The notes: generated by a model not told the origin, from the sequence alone. DNA of 9,882 nt from Bacillota bacterium (GCA_017621195.1 JAGATO010000213.1:1-9882); one strand, 5' to 3'; shown: positions 1 through 7,623, counted from the first letter of the stretch. Numbers and translations are program-made.

Positions 1-1158
1 GGTGTCAACGAAGGCATCATCATCCTGGCGGCAACCAACCGTCCCGACGTACTGGATCCGGCTATCCTGCGTCCCGGCCGCTTCGATCGGCAGGTGGTCA
101 TCGGCGTTCCCGACGTGAAGGGACGCGAGGCGATCTTTAAAGTGCACTCCAGAAATAAGCCGCTGGACGACGAGGTCAACCCGGAGATTCTGGCCCGCAG
201 AACACCGGGATTTACGCCGGCGGACATCGAAAACCTGATGAACGAGGCGGCCCTGCTGACCGCCCGTCGAAACGGAAAGAAAATTCACATGGCTGAGATT
301 GAGGAGGCCATCACCCGCGTCATCGCCGGACCGCAGAAGCGCAGTCGCGTGATCAGCGAGCCGGAGCGCCGTCTAACCGCCTTCCACGAAGCCGGTCACG
401 CCGTGGTTGCCGCCTGTCTTCCCAACACCGATCCGGTGCATCAGGTCACTATCATGCCCCGGGGAAGAGCCGGAGGCTTCACCATGATTCTGCCGACAGA
501 GGATAAGTACTACGCCACCAAGACGGACATGGAAGAGCAGCTGATCCACCTGCTGGGTGGCCGCGTGGCGGAAAAGCTGGTTCTGGGAGATATCAGTACC
601 GGCGCTTCCAACGACCTGGAACGGGCGACGGCCATCGCCAGAGACATGGTGGTCCGCTACGGCATGACCGATGCCGTAGGCCCCGTCAATTTCAGCAATG
701 GCGACGAGGTGTTCCTGGGACGGGATTACGGTACGCGACAGAACTATTCCGAGGAGCTAGCAGCCAAGATCGATGCGGAGATCCGCCGGATTCTGGACAA
801 TGCCTTCGATCGGGCGGAACATCTGCTGACGGAGCACATGGCGCAGCTGCAGCTGGTGGCCGAGACGCTTCTGGAAGTGGAGACGCTGGACGGCGCTCAG
901 TTCCAGGGACTGTTCGACGGAACGAAGACGAAGGAAGACGTGGTTCGCGAGCTGAAGGAGATCGCTGACAAGAATAAGAAGGTAGCCGAATCGGAACAGG
1001 CACAGGTGAAGAAGGATACGGAAGCGGAAGCAAAGCTGCGGAAGGCCGCCGAAGACCTGGGAATGGAAGTCGTCGGCGAAATCCACATAGAGCGCGGATG
1101 CAAAATCGATCCGGAAGATAAACAAAGAAAAGAGGACGATCATCCAGACGCACAATAA
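1..1158 (+). CDS. ftsH: ATP-dependent zinc metalloprotease FtsH, 3' part (5' end outside window)
   Basis: The reading frame is open from base 1, so the gene begins upstream. Only the last 385 codons are present; FtsH is usually 600-700 residues. FtsH is a membrane-anchored hexameric AAA+ protease that unfolds and degrades membrane and short-lived cytosolic proteins. Window residues 10-31 are the AAA second region of homology (AATNRPDVLDPAILRPGRFD), including the arginine-finger residues R27 and R30. The zinc site HEAGH lies at bases 385-399 (H129, H133 of this fragment). The third zinc ligand is the Asp of GASND, codon 613-615. All catalytic residues expected in this part are intact. The last 60 or so residues form a charged Lys/Glu/Asp-rich tail (DNKNK-type, then DPEDKQRKEDDHPDAQ), which is typically variable. 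The stop is followed 21 nt later by the next gene, suggesting one transcript. Confidence 0.97.
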   Translation, partial: GVNEGIIILAATNRPDVLDPAILRPGRFDRQVVIGVPDVKGREAIFKVHSRNKPLDDEVNPEILARRTPGFTPADIENLMNEAALLTARRNGKKIHMAEIEEAITRVIAGPQKRSRVISEPERRLTAFHEAGHAVVAACLPNTDPVHQVTIMPRGRAGGFTMILPTEDKYYATKTDMEEQLIHLLGGRVAEKLVLGDISTGASNDLERATAIARDMVVRYGMTDAVGPVNFSNGDEVFLGRDYGTRQNYSEELAAKIDAEIRRILDNAFDRAEHLLTEHMAQLQLVAETLLEVETLDGAQFQGLFDGTKTKEDVVRELKEIADKNKKVAESEQAQVKKDTEAEAKLRKAAEDLGMEVVGEIHIERGCKIDPEDKQRKEDDHPDAQ

Positions 1159-1165
1159 GGAATGC

Positions 1166-1170
1166 GGAGG
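1166..1170 (+). promoter_or_regulatory. Ribosome binding site fixing a GTG start
   Basis: GGAGG lies 9 nt before GTG 1180. No ATG close to it is in frame, so it decides the start of the PucR-family gene. Confidence 0.75.
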
Positions 1171-1179
1171 TGAAATACA

Positions 1180-2361
1180 GTGGCAGAAACATTTTCCAAC
1201 AGTTTAATTAATAATAGTATTTTTCATCTGCTGAATTTTGAAAAGTATAGCAATTTCCAGGCAGCCGCCCGAGAGGCCGCCATCAACAACAACTTCCAGC
1301 TGGTGCTGTTCTCTACCGATTTCAATACGGTGTTCAGCGTGGAAACGAAGCACAATACCAGCATCGAAGAAGCCGTCCGCTACCGTCTGGCCGCCAATGT
1401 GGAGAAGAACCAGAAGAGCGCCCGGGTGGACGTAAACGGCCTTCTGACCTACTGGGGGCCCATCAACATCAGCGGTGTGCGCCACTATCTGATGCTGGTG
1501 GATAACGACGATTCTTACTCTCAGGAGGAGATCGCCAAGCTGGCGGAAATCATCGAGCTGGCCATGGGCATGTGGAATTACCGGCCGGAACGGGACATCA
1601 CGGCGGAGTTCATCAAGGCGCTGCGCCGCGGAAATCGCTCCCTGGCCTACAGCCTGAAGAGCGAGTCCGATTTTGCAGAGGAGAAGATCTCCGGCGTCTT
1701 TTTCGTTCCCGGGGTGTCCGGAGAGGAGGGACTGAAGATCGTCTCCGACTTTGAAAACAGGTGCGGCATCCGCGACGTGAAGATCGCCGAAAGCGACGAA
1801 ATCTGCGGCGTCATCTTCGAGCGGATCGGAGCAGGGAAGGAAGAACGAAGCTACGGCGAAGAGCAGTGGAAGGAAGTGGCCGCCCGGATGAGGGAAGCGG
1901 GAGCGAAGATGACGTTTCACGTCAGCGAGCTGGACGGCATCGAAGATGCCTGCAACGCGTTTACGATCATCAATGAGACGGAGCCCTTTATCCAGCTGAT
2001 CTTCCCCTATAAAAAATCCTTCTCCAAATACGAGCTTGCCATGGCATCCAACTGTGTCAACATCTGCCTCAACGGCGGAGCGGTGAAGAAGAACTATCTG
2101 GATCTTCTGAAGCCCTTCAAGAACGCCGGAGAAGGAAAGGTGAGACAGCTGATGGATACGTTGGAAACCTTCGTTCTGGACGCCGGCATGTCCACGGCCA
2201 AGACGTCGCGGCTCATGGAGATCCACTCCAATACGGTGCAGTACCGGCTGAAGAGGATCAAGGAGATCTTAGGTGTGGACATCACCGGAAATACCATTGT
2301 GCCGGGCCTGATGATGGCGCTGGCCATCGCCCGGATCGAAAAGATGGTCAAAACTTTTTAA
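1180..2361 (+). CDS. PucR/CdaR-family transcriptional regulator with C-terminal helix-turn-helix
   Basis: This 393-residue protein starts at GTG 1180, with GGAGG at 1166-1170 (9 nt spacing). The C-terminal region, residues about 321-390, carries the PucR-type HTH (HTH_30): a helix RQLMDTLETFV, then the reading head around 338-360 containing NTVQYRLKRIKEILG, the hallmark of this family. PucR/CdaR proteins are regulators of purine, sugar-acid or amino-acid metabolism. The N-terminal 110 residues look like a small sensory domain (alternating hydrophobic strands, e.g. FQLVLFSTDF, then HYLMLVDND), perhaps GAF/PAS-like, but this is not a firm match. The middle part (about 150-300) resembles the GGDEF-like domain seen in CdaR proteins only loosely. 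No membrane segments are visible, so it should be cytosolic. Its place between ftsH and coaX is not the usual order of this block. Its ligand and targets are unknown. Confidence 0.85.
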   Translation: MAETFSNSLINNSIFHLLNFEKYSNFQAAAREAAINNNFQLVLFSTDFNTVFSVETKHNTSIEEAVRYRLAANVEKNQKSARVDVNGLLTYWGPINISGVRHYLMLVDNDDSYSQEEIAKLAEIIELAMGMWNYRPERDITAEFIKALRRGNRSLAYSLKSESDFAEEKISGVFFVPGVSGEEGLKIVSDFENRCGIRDVKIAESDEICGVIFERIGAGKEERSYGEEQWKEVAARMREAGAKMTFHVSELDGIEDACNAFTIINETEPFIQLIFPYKKSFSKYELAMASNCVNICLNGGAVKKNYLDLLKPFKNAGEGKVRQLMDTLETFVLDAGMSTAKTSRLMEIHSNTVQYRLKRIKEILGVDITGNTIVPGLMMALAIARIEKMVKTF

Positions 2362-2391
2362 CGCATTACAACGATGGGAGCAAAGACAAAT

Positions 2392-3210
2392 ATGTTACTG
2401 GCATTTGACGTAGGAAACACAAACATTGTACTGGGAGTATTCAAGGACGGACAGCTGATCCAGAACTGGCGCATGGAAACCGATACCGGAAAGAGCGCCG
2501 ACGAATACGGCATGATCGTCAACCAGCTGTTCCGCTATGAGGGATTAAAGACGGAGGACGTGAAGGATGTGATCATCTCCACGGTAGTTCCGCCGGTCCT
2601 GTTTACGCTGCAGCATTTATCTACGAAGTATTTCCACCGGCGTGCGATCGTCATCGGGCCCGGAATCAAGACCGGTCTGGTGGTCAAGTACGATAACCCC
2701 AAGCAGGTTGGTGCCGACCGGATCGTCAACGCGGTGGCGGCCCTGGCAAAGTACGGCGGCCCGCTGATTATCATCGACTTCGGAACGGCTACCACCTTCT
2801 GCGCCGTTTCTGACAAGGCGGAATATCTGGGCGGTACCATCGCCCCCGGTATCAAAATTTCCTCCGATGCGCTGTTTGAAAAGACGGCCAAGCTGCCGCG
2901 GGTCGAACTGGAAGCACCGGGACAGGCCATCTGCAAGAACACCATCGAAAGCATGCAGTCCGGTCTGGTCTACGGCTACATGGGTCTGGTGGAACACATC
3001 GTGGCCAGAATGCGCAAGGAATTAAAAGAGACGTATCACATTGAAAAAGAGCCGAAGGTCATCGCCACCGGCGGTCTGGCAACCATGATCAACAGCGGTG
3101 TGGACTGCATCGACTGCGTGGACAAGATGCTGACGCTGGAAGGATTGCGGATCATCTACGAAAAGAACCGTCCTCTGGGCTCTGGAAAGGGAAAGCAGGA
3201 GTGCGAGTAG
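2392..3210 (+). CDS. coaX: Type III pantothenate kinase CoaX
   Basis: CoaX phosphorylates pantothenate, the first committed step of coenzyme A synthesis, in the cytosol. Type III enzymes belong to the ASKHA fold and are not feedback-inhibited by CoA. The N-terminal phosphate motif DVGNTN is at residues 6-11, GADR at 107-110, and the second nucleotide-binding motif DFGTATT at 129-135. A glycine-rich segment ATGGLA lies near the C terminus. An in-frame ATG at 2374 exists, but the ATG at 2392 is preferred: it gives the family's usual beginning (MLLAFDVGNTN) and has GGGAG at 2376-2380, 11 nt upstream. The result is 272 residues, slightly longer than the common 255-260, with the extra at the C terminus. 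It follows the regulator gene by 30 nt and overlaps the next gene by 10 nt, so co-transcription is likely. Confidence 0.96.
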   Translation: MLLAFDVGNTNIVLGVFKDGQLIQNWRMETDTGKSADEYGMIVNQLFRYEGLKTEDVKDVIISTVVPPVLFTLQHLSTKYFHRRAIVIGPGIKTGLVVKYDNPKQVGADRIVNAVAALAKYGGPLIIIDFGTATTFCAVSDKAEYLGGTIAPGIKISSDALFEKTAKLPRVELEAPGQAICKNTIESMQSGLVYGYMGLVEHIVARMRKELKETYHIEKEPKVIATGGLATMINSGVDCIDCVDKMLTLEGLRIIYEKNRPLGSGKGKQECE

Positions 3211-4172
3211 GATCGAAGCCGGAGCTTTCTCTGGGAAATGTGACCCTGGACAATCCCTTTCTGCTGGCTCCTCTGGCCGGAGTGACGGACAGCGCCTTCC
3301 GCAGCATCTGCAAGGAACAGGGCGCTGCTCTGGTCTATTCGGAGATGGTCAGCGCCAAGGGATTGTACTACAACGATAAGAACACGGAGTATCTTCTCTC
3401 CCTGCGGGAGGAGGAACTGCCGGCAGCGTATCAGATCTTCGGTTCGGAACCGGAGATGATCGCTTTTGCGGCAGATCGCCTGAAGGAGAGAAAGAACTGC
3501 ATCATCGATATCAACATGGGTTGTCCCGTGCCCAAGGTGGTGAAAAACGGGGAAGGCTCTGCCCTTCTGAAGCGGCCGGAGCTGGCCCAGGAGTTGGTGC
3601 GTGCGGCGGTGCGAGCTGCCGGAAAGCCGGTGACGGTGAAGATGCGCATCGGCTGGGACGACGAATCCGTCGTGGCGGCGGAGTTTGCCAAAGCCATGGA
3701 GGAGGCAGGCGCGGCAGCGGTTGCCGTTCATGGGCGCACCAGAGAGCAGTTCTATACGGGAACGGCGGACTGGTCGCAGATCCGCGCGGTGAAGGAGGCT
3801 CTGTCCATTCCCGTCATCGGAAACGGCGACGTTTTCTGCGGAGCGGATGCGCTGCGGATGATGGAGGAGACGGGCTGCGATTTCGTGATGATCGCCTGGG
3901 GCGCCATGGGCAACCCCTGGATCTTTCGGGAGGCCATCGCCCTGTGGAACGGTGAGACACCGGAGCCGGTGAACCGCCAGGAGCGGTGGCGGACGGCATC
4001 GGAGCACTTTGACCGGCTGTTGGCCGACAAGGGGGAGTACGCGGCCGTACGGGAAATGCGAAAACACGTGGGCTGGTACACCAAGGGACTGCCGGGCTCG
4101 GGAAAGCTGCGGGGACGGGTCAATACCATCACCGATGCCCGGGAATTGCGAACTGTCATAGCGTCGCTGTAA
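3201..4172 (+). CDS. dusB: tRNA-dihydrouridine synthase, DusB type
   Basis: This is an FMN-dependent enzyme that reduces specific uridines in tRNA to dihydrouridine. The 323 residues form a TIM barrel followed by a helical tRNA-binding domain. Recognised motifs are APLAGVTDSAFR (FMN site, near residue 24), YSEMVSAKG, NMGCPVPK with the catalytic Cys108 (codon 3522-3524), VKMRIGWDD, VHGRTREQFYTG, and GNGDVF. The motif that normally reads IGR(G/A)A-GNPW reads I-A-W-G-A-M-G-N-P-W here (A232, W233), an unusual change at the FMN phosphate loop. The GTG start at 3201 overlaps the end of coaX by 10 nt. A GGAAAGGGAAAG purine tract at 3184-3195 serves as the ribosome binding site. DusB is a regular member of this block in Firmicutes, often near lysS. 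Confidence 0.95.
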   Translation: MRVGSKPELSLGNVTLDNPFLLAPLAGVTDSAFRSICKEQGAALVYSEMVSAKGLYYNDKNTEYLLSLREEELPAAYQIFGSEPEMIAFAADRLKERKNCIIDINMGCPVPKVVKNGEGSALLKRPELAQELVRAAVRAAGKPVTVKMRIGWDDESVVAAEFAKAMEEAGAAAVAVHGRTREQFYTGTADWSQIRAVKEALSIPVIGNGDVFCGADALRMMEETGCDFVMIAWGAMGNPWIFREAIALWNGETPEPVNRQERWRTASEHFDRLLADKGEYAAVREMRKHVGWYTKGLPGSGKLRGRVNTITDARELRTVIASL

Positions 4173-4181
4173 ATGGGATGA

Positions 4182-4262
4182 GCATGAGATCGCATCGCCG
4201 TCAATTGTATGGGCATGAAATAGTATCGCAGTAAAGTTTGAATGAAATTTTGCATGAAATAG
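4182..4262 (+). repeat. Degenerate short tandem repeat between dusB and the AEC permease
   Basis: GCATGARAT begins at 4182, 4213 and 4252. The first two units also share the following stretch (ATCGCATCGCCGTCAA versus AGTATCGCAGTAAA), with unit lengths of 31 and 39 nt; the third keeps only GCATGAAATAG. The end of dusB (4154-4180) resembles a further decayed copy (CATAGCGTCGCTGTAAATGGGATG). Too few and too divergent for CRISPR. Confidence 0.5.
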
Positions 4263-4278
4263 AGCTGAGAGTTATATA
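4250..4278 (+). promoter_or_regulatory. Possible sigma-70 promoter for the AEC permease
   Basis: TTGCAT (4250-4255), a 17 nt spacer and TATATA (4273-4278) precede the ATG at 4297. The spacing is ideal and the boxes are moderate. The implied start, near 4285, would leave a very short leader, which is a reason for caution. Confidence 0.3.
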
Positions 4279-4296
4279 GTAAGGTAAGTAAGAAAA

Positions 4297-5253
4297 ATGT
4301 TAGATGTTACACTGAGAGTCATTTCCGTATTTTTGATCATTCTCATGGGCTTTGTGGCCTATAAGAAAGGGATGGTGGATCGGAAAGGGTCCAAGGTTCT
4401 GTCCACTGTGATGATGAATATCGGTGCGCCCTGTTTGACGCTGTATACGGTATCGTCCCACGAGATCAATCCCGAAATCTGGAATGCCATGAAGATCGGT
4501 CTTCTGGCGATGCTGGTCTACCACGTGGTGGGAGCCGTCTTCGGCTTCGGAATCACGAAAGCACTTCGACCGCAGCGGCAGGATTTCGGTGTTTACTGGG
4601 CGGAGCTGACCTTTTCTAACAGCGGGTTTTTGTGCTTTCCCATCTGTCTGGCCGTCTTCGGTGAAGAGGTGTTCTTCTACGCGGTGATCATGGGTCTGGT
4701 GGTGACGCTGGCCATGTACACGCTGGCCATTGCCCAGATCTGCTATTCTCCGGGAGAGGCGGGGAGCTCCGTGAACTGGAAGGGACAGCTGAAGAACCTT
4801 CTGAGCCTGCCGACGATTTCGGCAGTGGTGGGGTTTGTCATGTTCGTGCTGAACATCCAGCTTCCGGATTTTCTGATGGACACCTGTGAGACCGTGGGAA
4901 ACCTTTTGGTTCCGCTGTCCATGTTGGTCATCGGAATTCAATTGGGTGACAGTAAGCTGGGAAATATGCTGACCAACTGGCGCTATATGGTGTACTCGGC
5001 CCTGCGTCTTCTGCTGTGGCCGGTGGCCACCTTTGCCGTCTGCATGGCATGTTCTCTTCCGCCGGTGGTCACGACGGTAATGACGCTGGTGGAAGCCATG
5101 CCGGCCGGTTCGCTGCCGGTGGTCTTTGCGGAGCAATACGGAAAGAACAGCAAGCTTGGCGCGGAGTTGGTGTTTGTATCCACGCTGCTGTCCATCGTGA
5201 CGATTCCCATGGCCTGCATTGCGCTGACGTATTACCTGCAGATGGTGGCGTAG
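4297..5253 (+). CDS. AEC-family permease (auxin efflux carrier / malonate-type transporter)
   Basis: This 318-residue, highly hydrophobic protein has about ten membrane segments in two halves, matching the Mem_trans/AEC family in length and layout. Bacterial members move organic acids such as malonate or malate; a few are amino-acid exporters. Family motifs are visible: the segment around N108 (FSNSGFLCFPI), matching the conserved N-x-GF-x-x-PI, and EAMPAG around M268-P269, matching the conserved MP motif in the second half. The hydrophilic central loop (about residues 150-165) is short. The start at ATG 4297 gives the usual N terminus (first helix IISVFLIILMGF-like, then KKG); the ribosome binding site is weak (AAGG, 4281-4284). 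It sits alone, 124 nt after dusB and 148 nt before greA, with its own likely signals. The substrate cannot be read from the sequence. No decarboxylase or dehydrogenase neighbour hints at one. Confidence 0.88.
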   Translation: MLDVTLRVISVFLIILMGFVAYKKGMVDRKGSKVLSTVMMNIGAPCLTLYTVSSHEINPEIWNAMKIGLLAMLVYHVVGAVFGFGITKALRPQRQDFGVYWAELTFSNSGFLCFPICLAVFGEEVFFYAVIMGLVVTLAMYTLAIAQICYSPGEAGSSVNWKGQLKNLLSLPTISAVVGFVMFVLNIQLPDFLMDTCETVGNLLVPLSMLVIGIQLGDSKLGNMLTNWRYMVYSALRLLLWPVATFAVCMACSLPPVVTTVMTLVEAMPAGSLPVVFAEQYGKNSKLGAELVFVSTLLSIVTIPMACIALTYYLQMVA

Positions 5254-5306
5254 CTGCGCCGGAAATCCGCCCACAGGGCGGGTGCCGCAGTCCGCACATA
5301 TTTTTT
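5254..5306 (+). terminator. Possible weak intrinsic terminator after the AEC permease
   Basis: Just after the stop there is a perfect 6 bp stem CCGCCC-ACA-GGGCGG (5267-5281), itself enclosed by CTGCG (5254-5258) and CGCAG (5286-5290). A run of six T lies at 5301-5306. The gap of about ten bases between the outer stem and the T-run makes this a poor match to a classic intrinsic terminator, but the greA promoter starts right after it. Confidence 0.4.
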
Positions 5307-5328
5307 GAGGAAGAATAGGGCGAAAGAA

Positions 5329-5357
5329 TTGACATTCTGCGCTCTTTCGGGTAAAAT
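5329..5357 (+). promoter_or_regulatory. Sigma-70 type promoter of greA
   Basis: A perfect -35 box TTGACA (5329-5334), a 17 nt spacer and -10 box TAAAAT (5352-5357) stand 45 nt upstream of the greA ATG. It is the best promoter in the core part of the window and probably also drives lysS. A 7 bp inverted repeat (CGAAAGA 5321-5327, TCTTTCG 5343-5349) straddles the -35 box. Confidence 0.75.
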
Positions 5358-5401
5358 TCATTGAATATACCAAATGGTTATGTAGAAAAGGAGAAATTTC
5401 A

Positions 5402-5881
5402 ATGGCTGAAGAAATCCTGCTGACCCGGGACGGGTACGATAAAATTGTAAAGGAACACGAAGAACTGGTCTCTGTTCGCAGAGCGGAAGTGGCCGAGAGA
5501 ATCAAAGAAGCCATTTCTTACGGAGATATTTCCGAAAACGCTGAATACGATTCCGCCAAGAACGAACAGGCGGAGCTGGAAGAAAGAATTTTGAAGCTGG
5601 AAAACATGATGCGAAAGGGAAAGATCATCGAGGACGATGAACTGACCGGCGAACACGTCAATCTGGGCCTTACCGTCAAGGTAAAGGACCTGGATATGGA
5701 CGAGGTCTTTGAATACAGCATCGTGGGCTCCACGGAAGCAGATCCCTTCGAGGGACGGATCTCCAACGAATCTCTGGTGGGTAAGGAACTGCTGGGGAAG
5801 AAGGTAGGAGATATCGTAGAGATCAATGCGGAAGTCGGTCTGATCCGTTACGAGGTGCTTGAAATTTACAAGCAGCTGTAA
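5402..5881 (+). CDS. greA: Transcript cleavage factor GreA
   Basis: GreA enters the secondary channel of RNA polymerase and stimulates cleavage of backtracked RNA, rescuing stalled complexes. The 159-residue length matches the family (about 157-158). Residues 1-75 form the antiparallel coiled coil; its tip carries the acidic pair D42 and E45 (in GDISENAEY), equal to D41/E44 of the E. coli protein, which hold the catalytic Mg ion. The C-terminal FKBP-like domain contains the conserved ending VGDIVEI and YEVLEI. The start at ATG 5402 has AAGGAG at 5388-5393 with 8 nt spacing. The gene has its own promoter at 5329-5357 and lies 78 nt before lysS with no terminator visible between them, so greA-lysS is likely one transcript. 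This pairing is common in Firmicutes. Confidence 0.97.
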   Translation: MAEEILLTRDGYDKIVKEHEELVSVRRAEVAERIKEAISYGDISENAEYDSAKNEQAELEERILKLENMMRKGKIIEDDELTGEHVNLGLTVKVKDLDMDEVFEYSIVGSTEADPFEGRISNESLVGKELLGKKVGDIVEINAEVGLIRYEVLEIYKQL

Positions 5882-5959
5882 CGGTATGGACTGCATATAA
5901 ATACGTGCAGAAAAGAGTGGCTGTCCCTGTGTAAGGGAGGAGCCGGAAAGAGGTAAGCT

Positions 5960-7510
5960 ATGAGCGAAGAAAAGAACATCAATGGACAGGCTCCTGAAGT
6001 TGAGGAGCTGGATCTGAACGAACAGAGACGCATTCGTCGCGAAAAGCTGGCCAAGCTTCAGGAAATGGGAAGAAACCCCTTTTTACACGAAACGTGGCCG
6101 GTAGACCACCACAGCAAAGAAATCAAAGACAATTTTGAAGAAATGGAAGGAAAACGGGTTGTGATGGCCGGTCGTATGATGGCCAAGCGCAACATGGGTA
6201 AGGCTTCCTTTATCGATATTCAGGACAAGGAAGGACGGATCCAGTGCTACGTGAGACAGGATGCCATCACTCCGGAGGAATATCAGATCTTCGTCACCTA
6301 TGATCTGGGCGACATTCTGGGCATCGAGGGCGAGGTATTTAAGACGCGTCACGGCGAGATTTCCATCAAGGTGGACAAGCTGGCGCTGCTGTCCAAGTCT
6401 CTTCAGCCCCTGCCTGACAAGTGGCACGGCCTGAAGGATCAGGATCAGAGATACCGCCAGAGATATGTGGATCTGATCGTCAATCCGGAGGTTTGCGATA
6501 TGTTCCGCAAGAGATCCGCTATCATCCACGAGGTACGCCGCGTTCTGGAAGAGGACTTTGGCTATCTGGAAGTGGATACGCCGATTCTGGTTCCCATCGC
6601 TGGCGGCGCTGCTGCCCGTCCCTTCAACACCCACCACAATACGCTGGATATGGATCTGAAGATGAGAATTTCCAATGAGCTGTATCTGAAGCGTCTGATC
6701 GTAGGCGGTCTGGACCGTGTTTACGAAATGGGTAAGATGTTCCGAAACGAGGGCATGGACAGAAACCACAACCCGGAATACACCGGTATGGAATGCTACA
6801 TGGCCTACGGAAATATGGAAGACACCATGGAAGTCACCGAGCAGGTGGTTTCCAAGGCTGCGCTGAAGGCCAATGGTTCCATGATCATCAACTATCAGGG
6901 AAAGACTTTCGATCTGACGCCTCCCTGGAGACGGCTGACCATGTCTGACGCTGTCAAGGAAATCACCGGCGTTGACTTCGATCAGATCGTCACCGACGAG
7001 GAGGCCCGCGAAGCGGCCAGAGTCTACGGTAAGAAGGTGGGTCAGGAGATGGAAGAAAAGGATCTGGCTCACTGGACGAGAGGAAAGATTCTGGCGGAGA
7101 TGTTTGAGGAATACTGCGAAGACGTTCCCGGCTATCTGGACGGACCGGTCTTCGTCATCGGTCATCCGGTGGAAATTTCCCCGCTGTCCAAGAGAGATCC
7201 CAAGGATCCCAGAATTACCCGTCGCTTTGAGGCCTATGTGAACGGCTGGGAAATCGCCAATGCGTTCTCCGAGCTGAACGACCCCATCGATCAGTACGAG
7301 CGCTTCAAGGAACAGCAGGCGCAGTTGGACACCGGCGAGGACGAAGAAGCTCATCCCATGGATGAGGATTTCGTCAACGCGCTTGAAGTGGGTATGCCTC
7401 CCACCGGCGGTCTGGGCATCGGTATCGACCGCGTGATCATGCTGATCACCGACGCGCCTTCCATCCGGGATATCATCCTGTTCCCCACAATGAAGAGCCT
7501 CGATAAGTAA
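5960..7510 (+). CDS. lysS: Lysyl-tRNA synthetase, class II
   Basis: LysRS charges tRNA-Lys with lysine using ATP. The 516-residue protein has a charged N-terminal extension (about 1-65), an OB-fold anticodon-binding domain (about 66-180), and the class II catalytic core. Motif 1 includes P208 (LEVDTPILVPIAGGAAARPF). Motif 2 is FRNEG at 261-265 followed by NPEYTGME. Motif 3 is GIGIDR with D490-R491. Lysine-pocket segments such as WEIANAFSELNDP are intact. The start at ATG 5960 has AAAGAGGT at 5947-5954. No T-box leader is seen in the 78 nt before it. This is the last gene of the GC-rich core block; right after its stop the DNA turns AT-rich and repeat-rich, and no intrinsic terminator follows within about 150 nt. 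Confidence 0.98.
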   Translation: MSEEKNINGQAPEVEELDLNEQRRIRREKLAKLQEMGRNPFLHETWPVDHHSKEIKDNFEEMEGKRVVMAGRMMAKRNMGKASFIDIQDKEGRIQCYVRQDAITPEEYQIFVTYDLGDILGIEGEVFKTRHGEISIKVDKLALLSKSLQPLPDKWHGLKDQDQRYRQRYVDLIVNPEVCDMFRKRSAIIHEVRRVLEEDFGYLEVDTPILVPIAGGAAARPFNTHHNTLDMDLKMRISNELYLKRLIVGGLDRVYEMGKMFRNEGMDRNHNPEYTGMECYMAYGNMEDTMEVTEQVVSKAALKANGSMIINYQGKTFDLTPPWRRLTMSDAVKEITGVDFDQIVTDEEAREAARVYGKKVGQEMEEKDLAHWTRGKILAEMFEEYCEDVPGYLDGPVFVIGHPVEISPLSKRDPKDPRITRRFEAYVNGWEIANAFSELNDPIDQYERFKEQQAQLDTGEDEEAHPMDEDFVNALEVGMPPTGGLGIGIDRVIMLITDAPSIRDIILFPTMKSLDK

Positions 7511-7539
7511 TTTGGCAAAAAAGCCAGTATTTATGCGGG

Positions 7540-7562
7540 TTTCAGGGGTTCTGAAAACCTAA
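7540..7562 (+). repeat. Imperfect inverted repeat just after lysS
   Basis: GGTTTCAG and CTGAAAACC face each other around GGGTT, with one extra A in the right arm. No T-run follows on either strand, so it is not a convincing terminator. A smaller GGC-A6-GCC hairpin lies at 7514-7525. Such a short imperfect dyad could be a recombinase core site. Confidence 0.45.
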
Positions 7563-7568
7563 AAAACT

Positions 7569-7618
7569 TACACCATACACCACGCTTACACCAATTGGTG
7601 CAGAAGTTTGTGCAGAGG
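7569..7618 (+). repeat. Repeat cluster: TACACCA x3, a 12 bp palindrome and GTGCAGARG x2
   Basis: TACACCA occurs at 7569-7575, 7576-7582 and 7587-7593. The last copy runs into the perfect palindrome CACCAATTGGTG (7589-7600). The direct repeats GTGCAGAAG (7598-7606) and GTGCAGAGG (7610-7618) follow with 12 nt periodicity. Clusters of short direct repeats beside a dyad are typical of tyrosine-recombinase attachment regions, but no recombinase gene is in the window, so the role is inferred. Confidence 0.5.
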
Positions 7619-7623
7619 TGGAA

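Noticed and set aside
1204..2226. Long open frame on the minus strand opposite the PucR-family gene
   Set aside because: It is a by-product of GC-rich codon use; it is His/Arg/Leu-rich with no recognisable domain, and the + strand gene has a ribosome binding site and a clear HTH.
4182..4262. CRISPR-like array
   Set aside because: Only three degenerate units with unequal spacing and no conserved dyad repeat.
4300..5514. 404-codon minus-strand open frame opposite the AEC permease and greA start
   Set aside because: His/Gln-rich low-sense translation, no ribosome binding site, and it overlaps two well-supported genes and the greA promoter.
5882..5959. T-box or lysine riboswitch before lysS
   Set aside because: The conserved T-box sequence and a specifier stem are absent, and 78 nt is too short for an L box.
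6083..7354. 423-codon minus-strand open frame opposite lysS
   Set aside because: Shadow of the lysS codon pattern; no family resemblance and no start signals.
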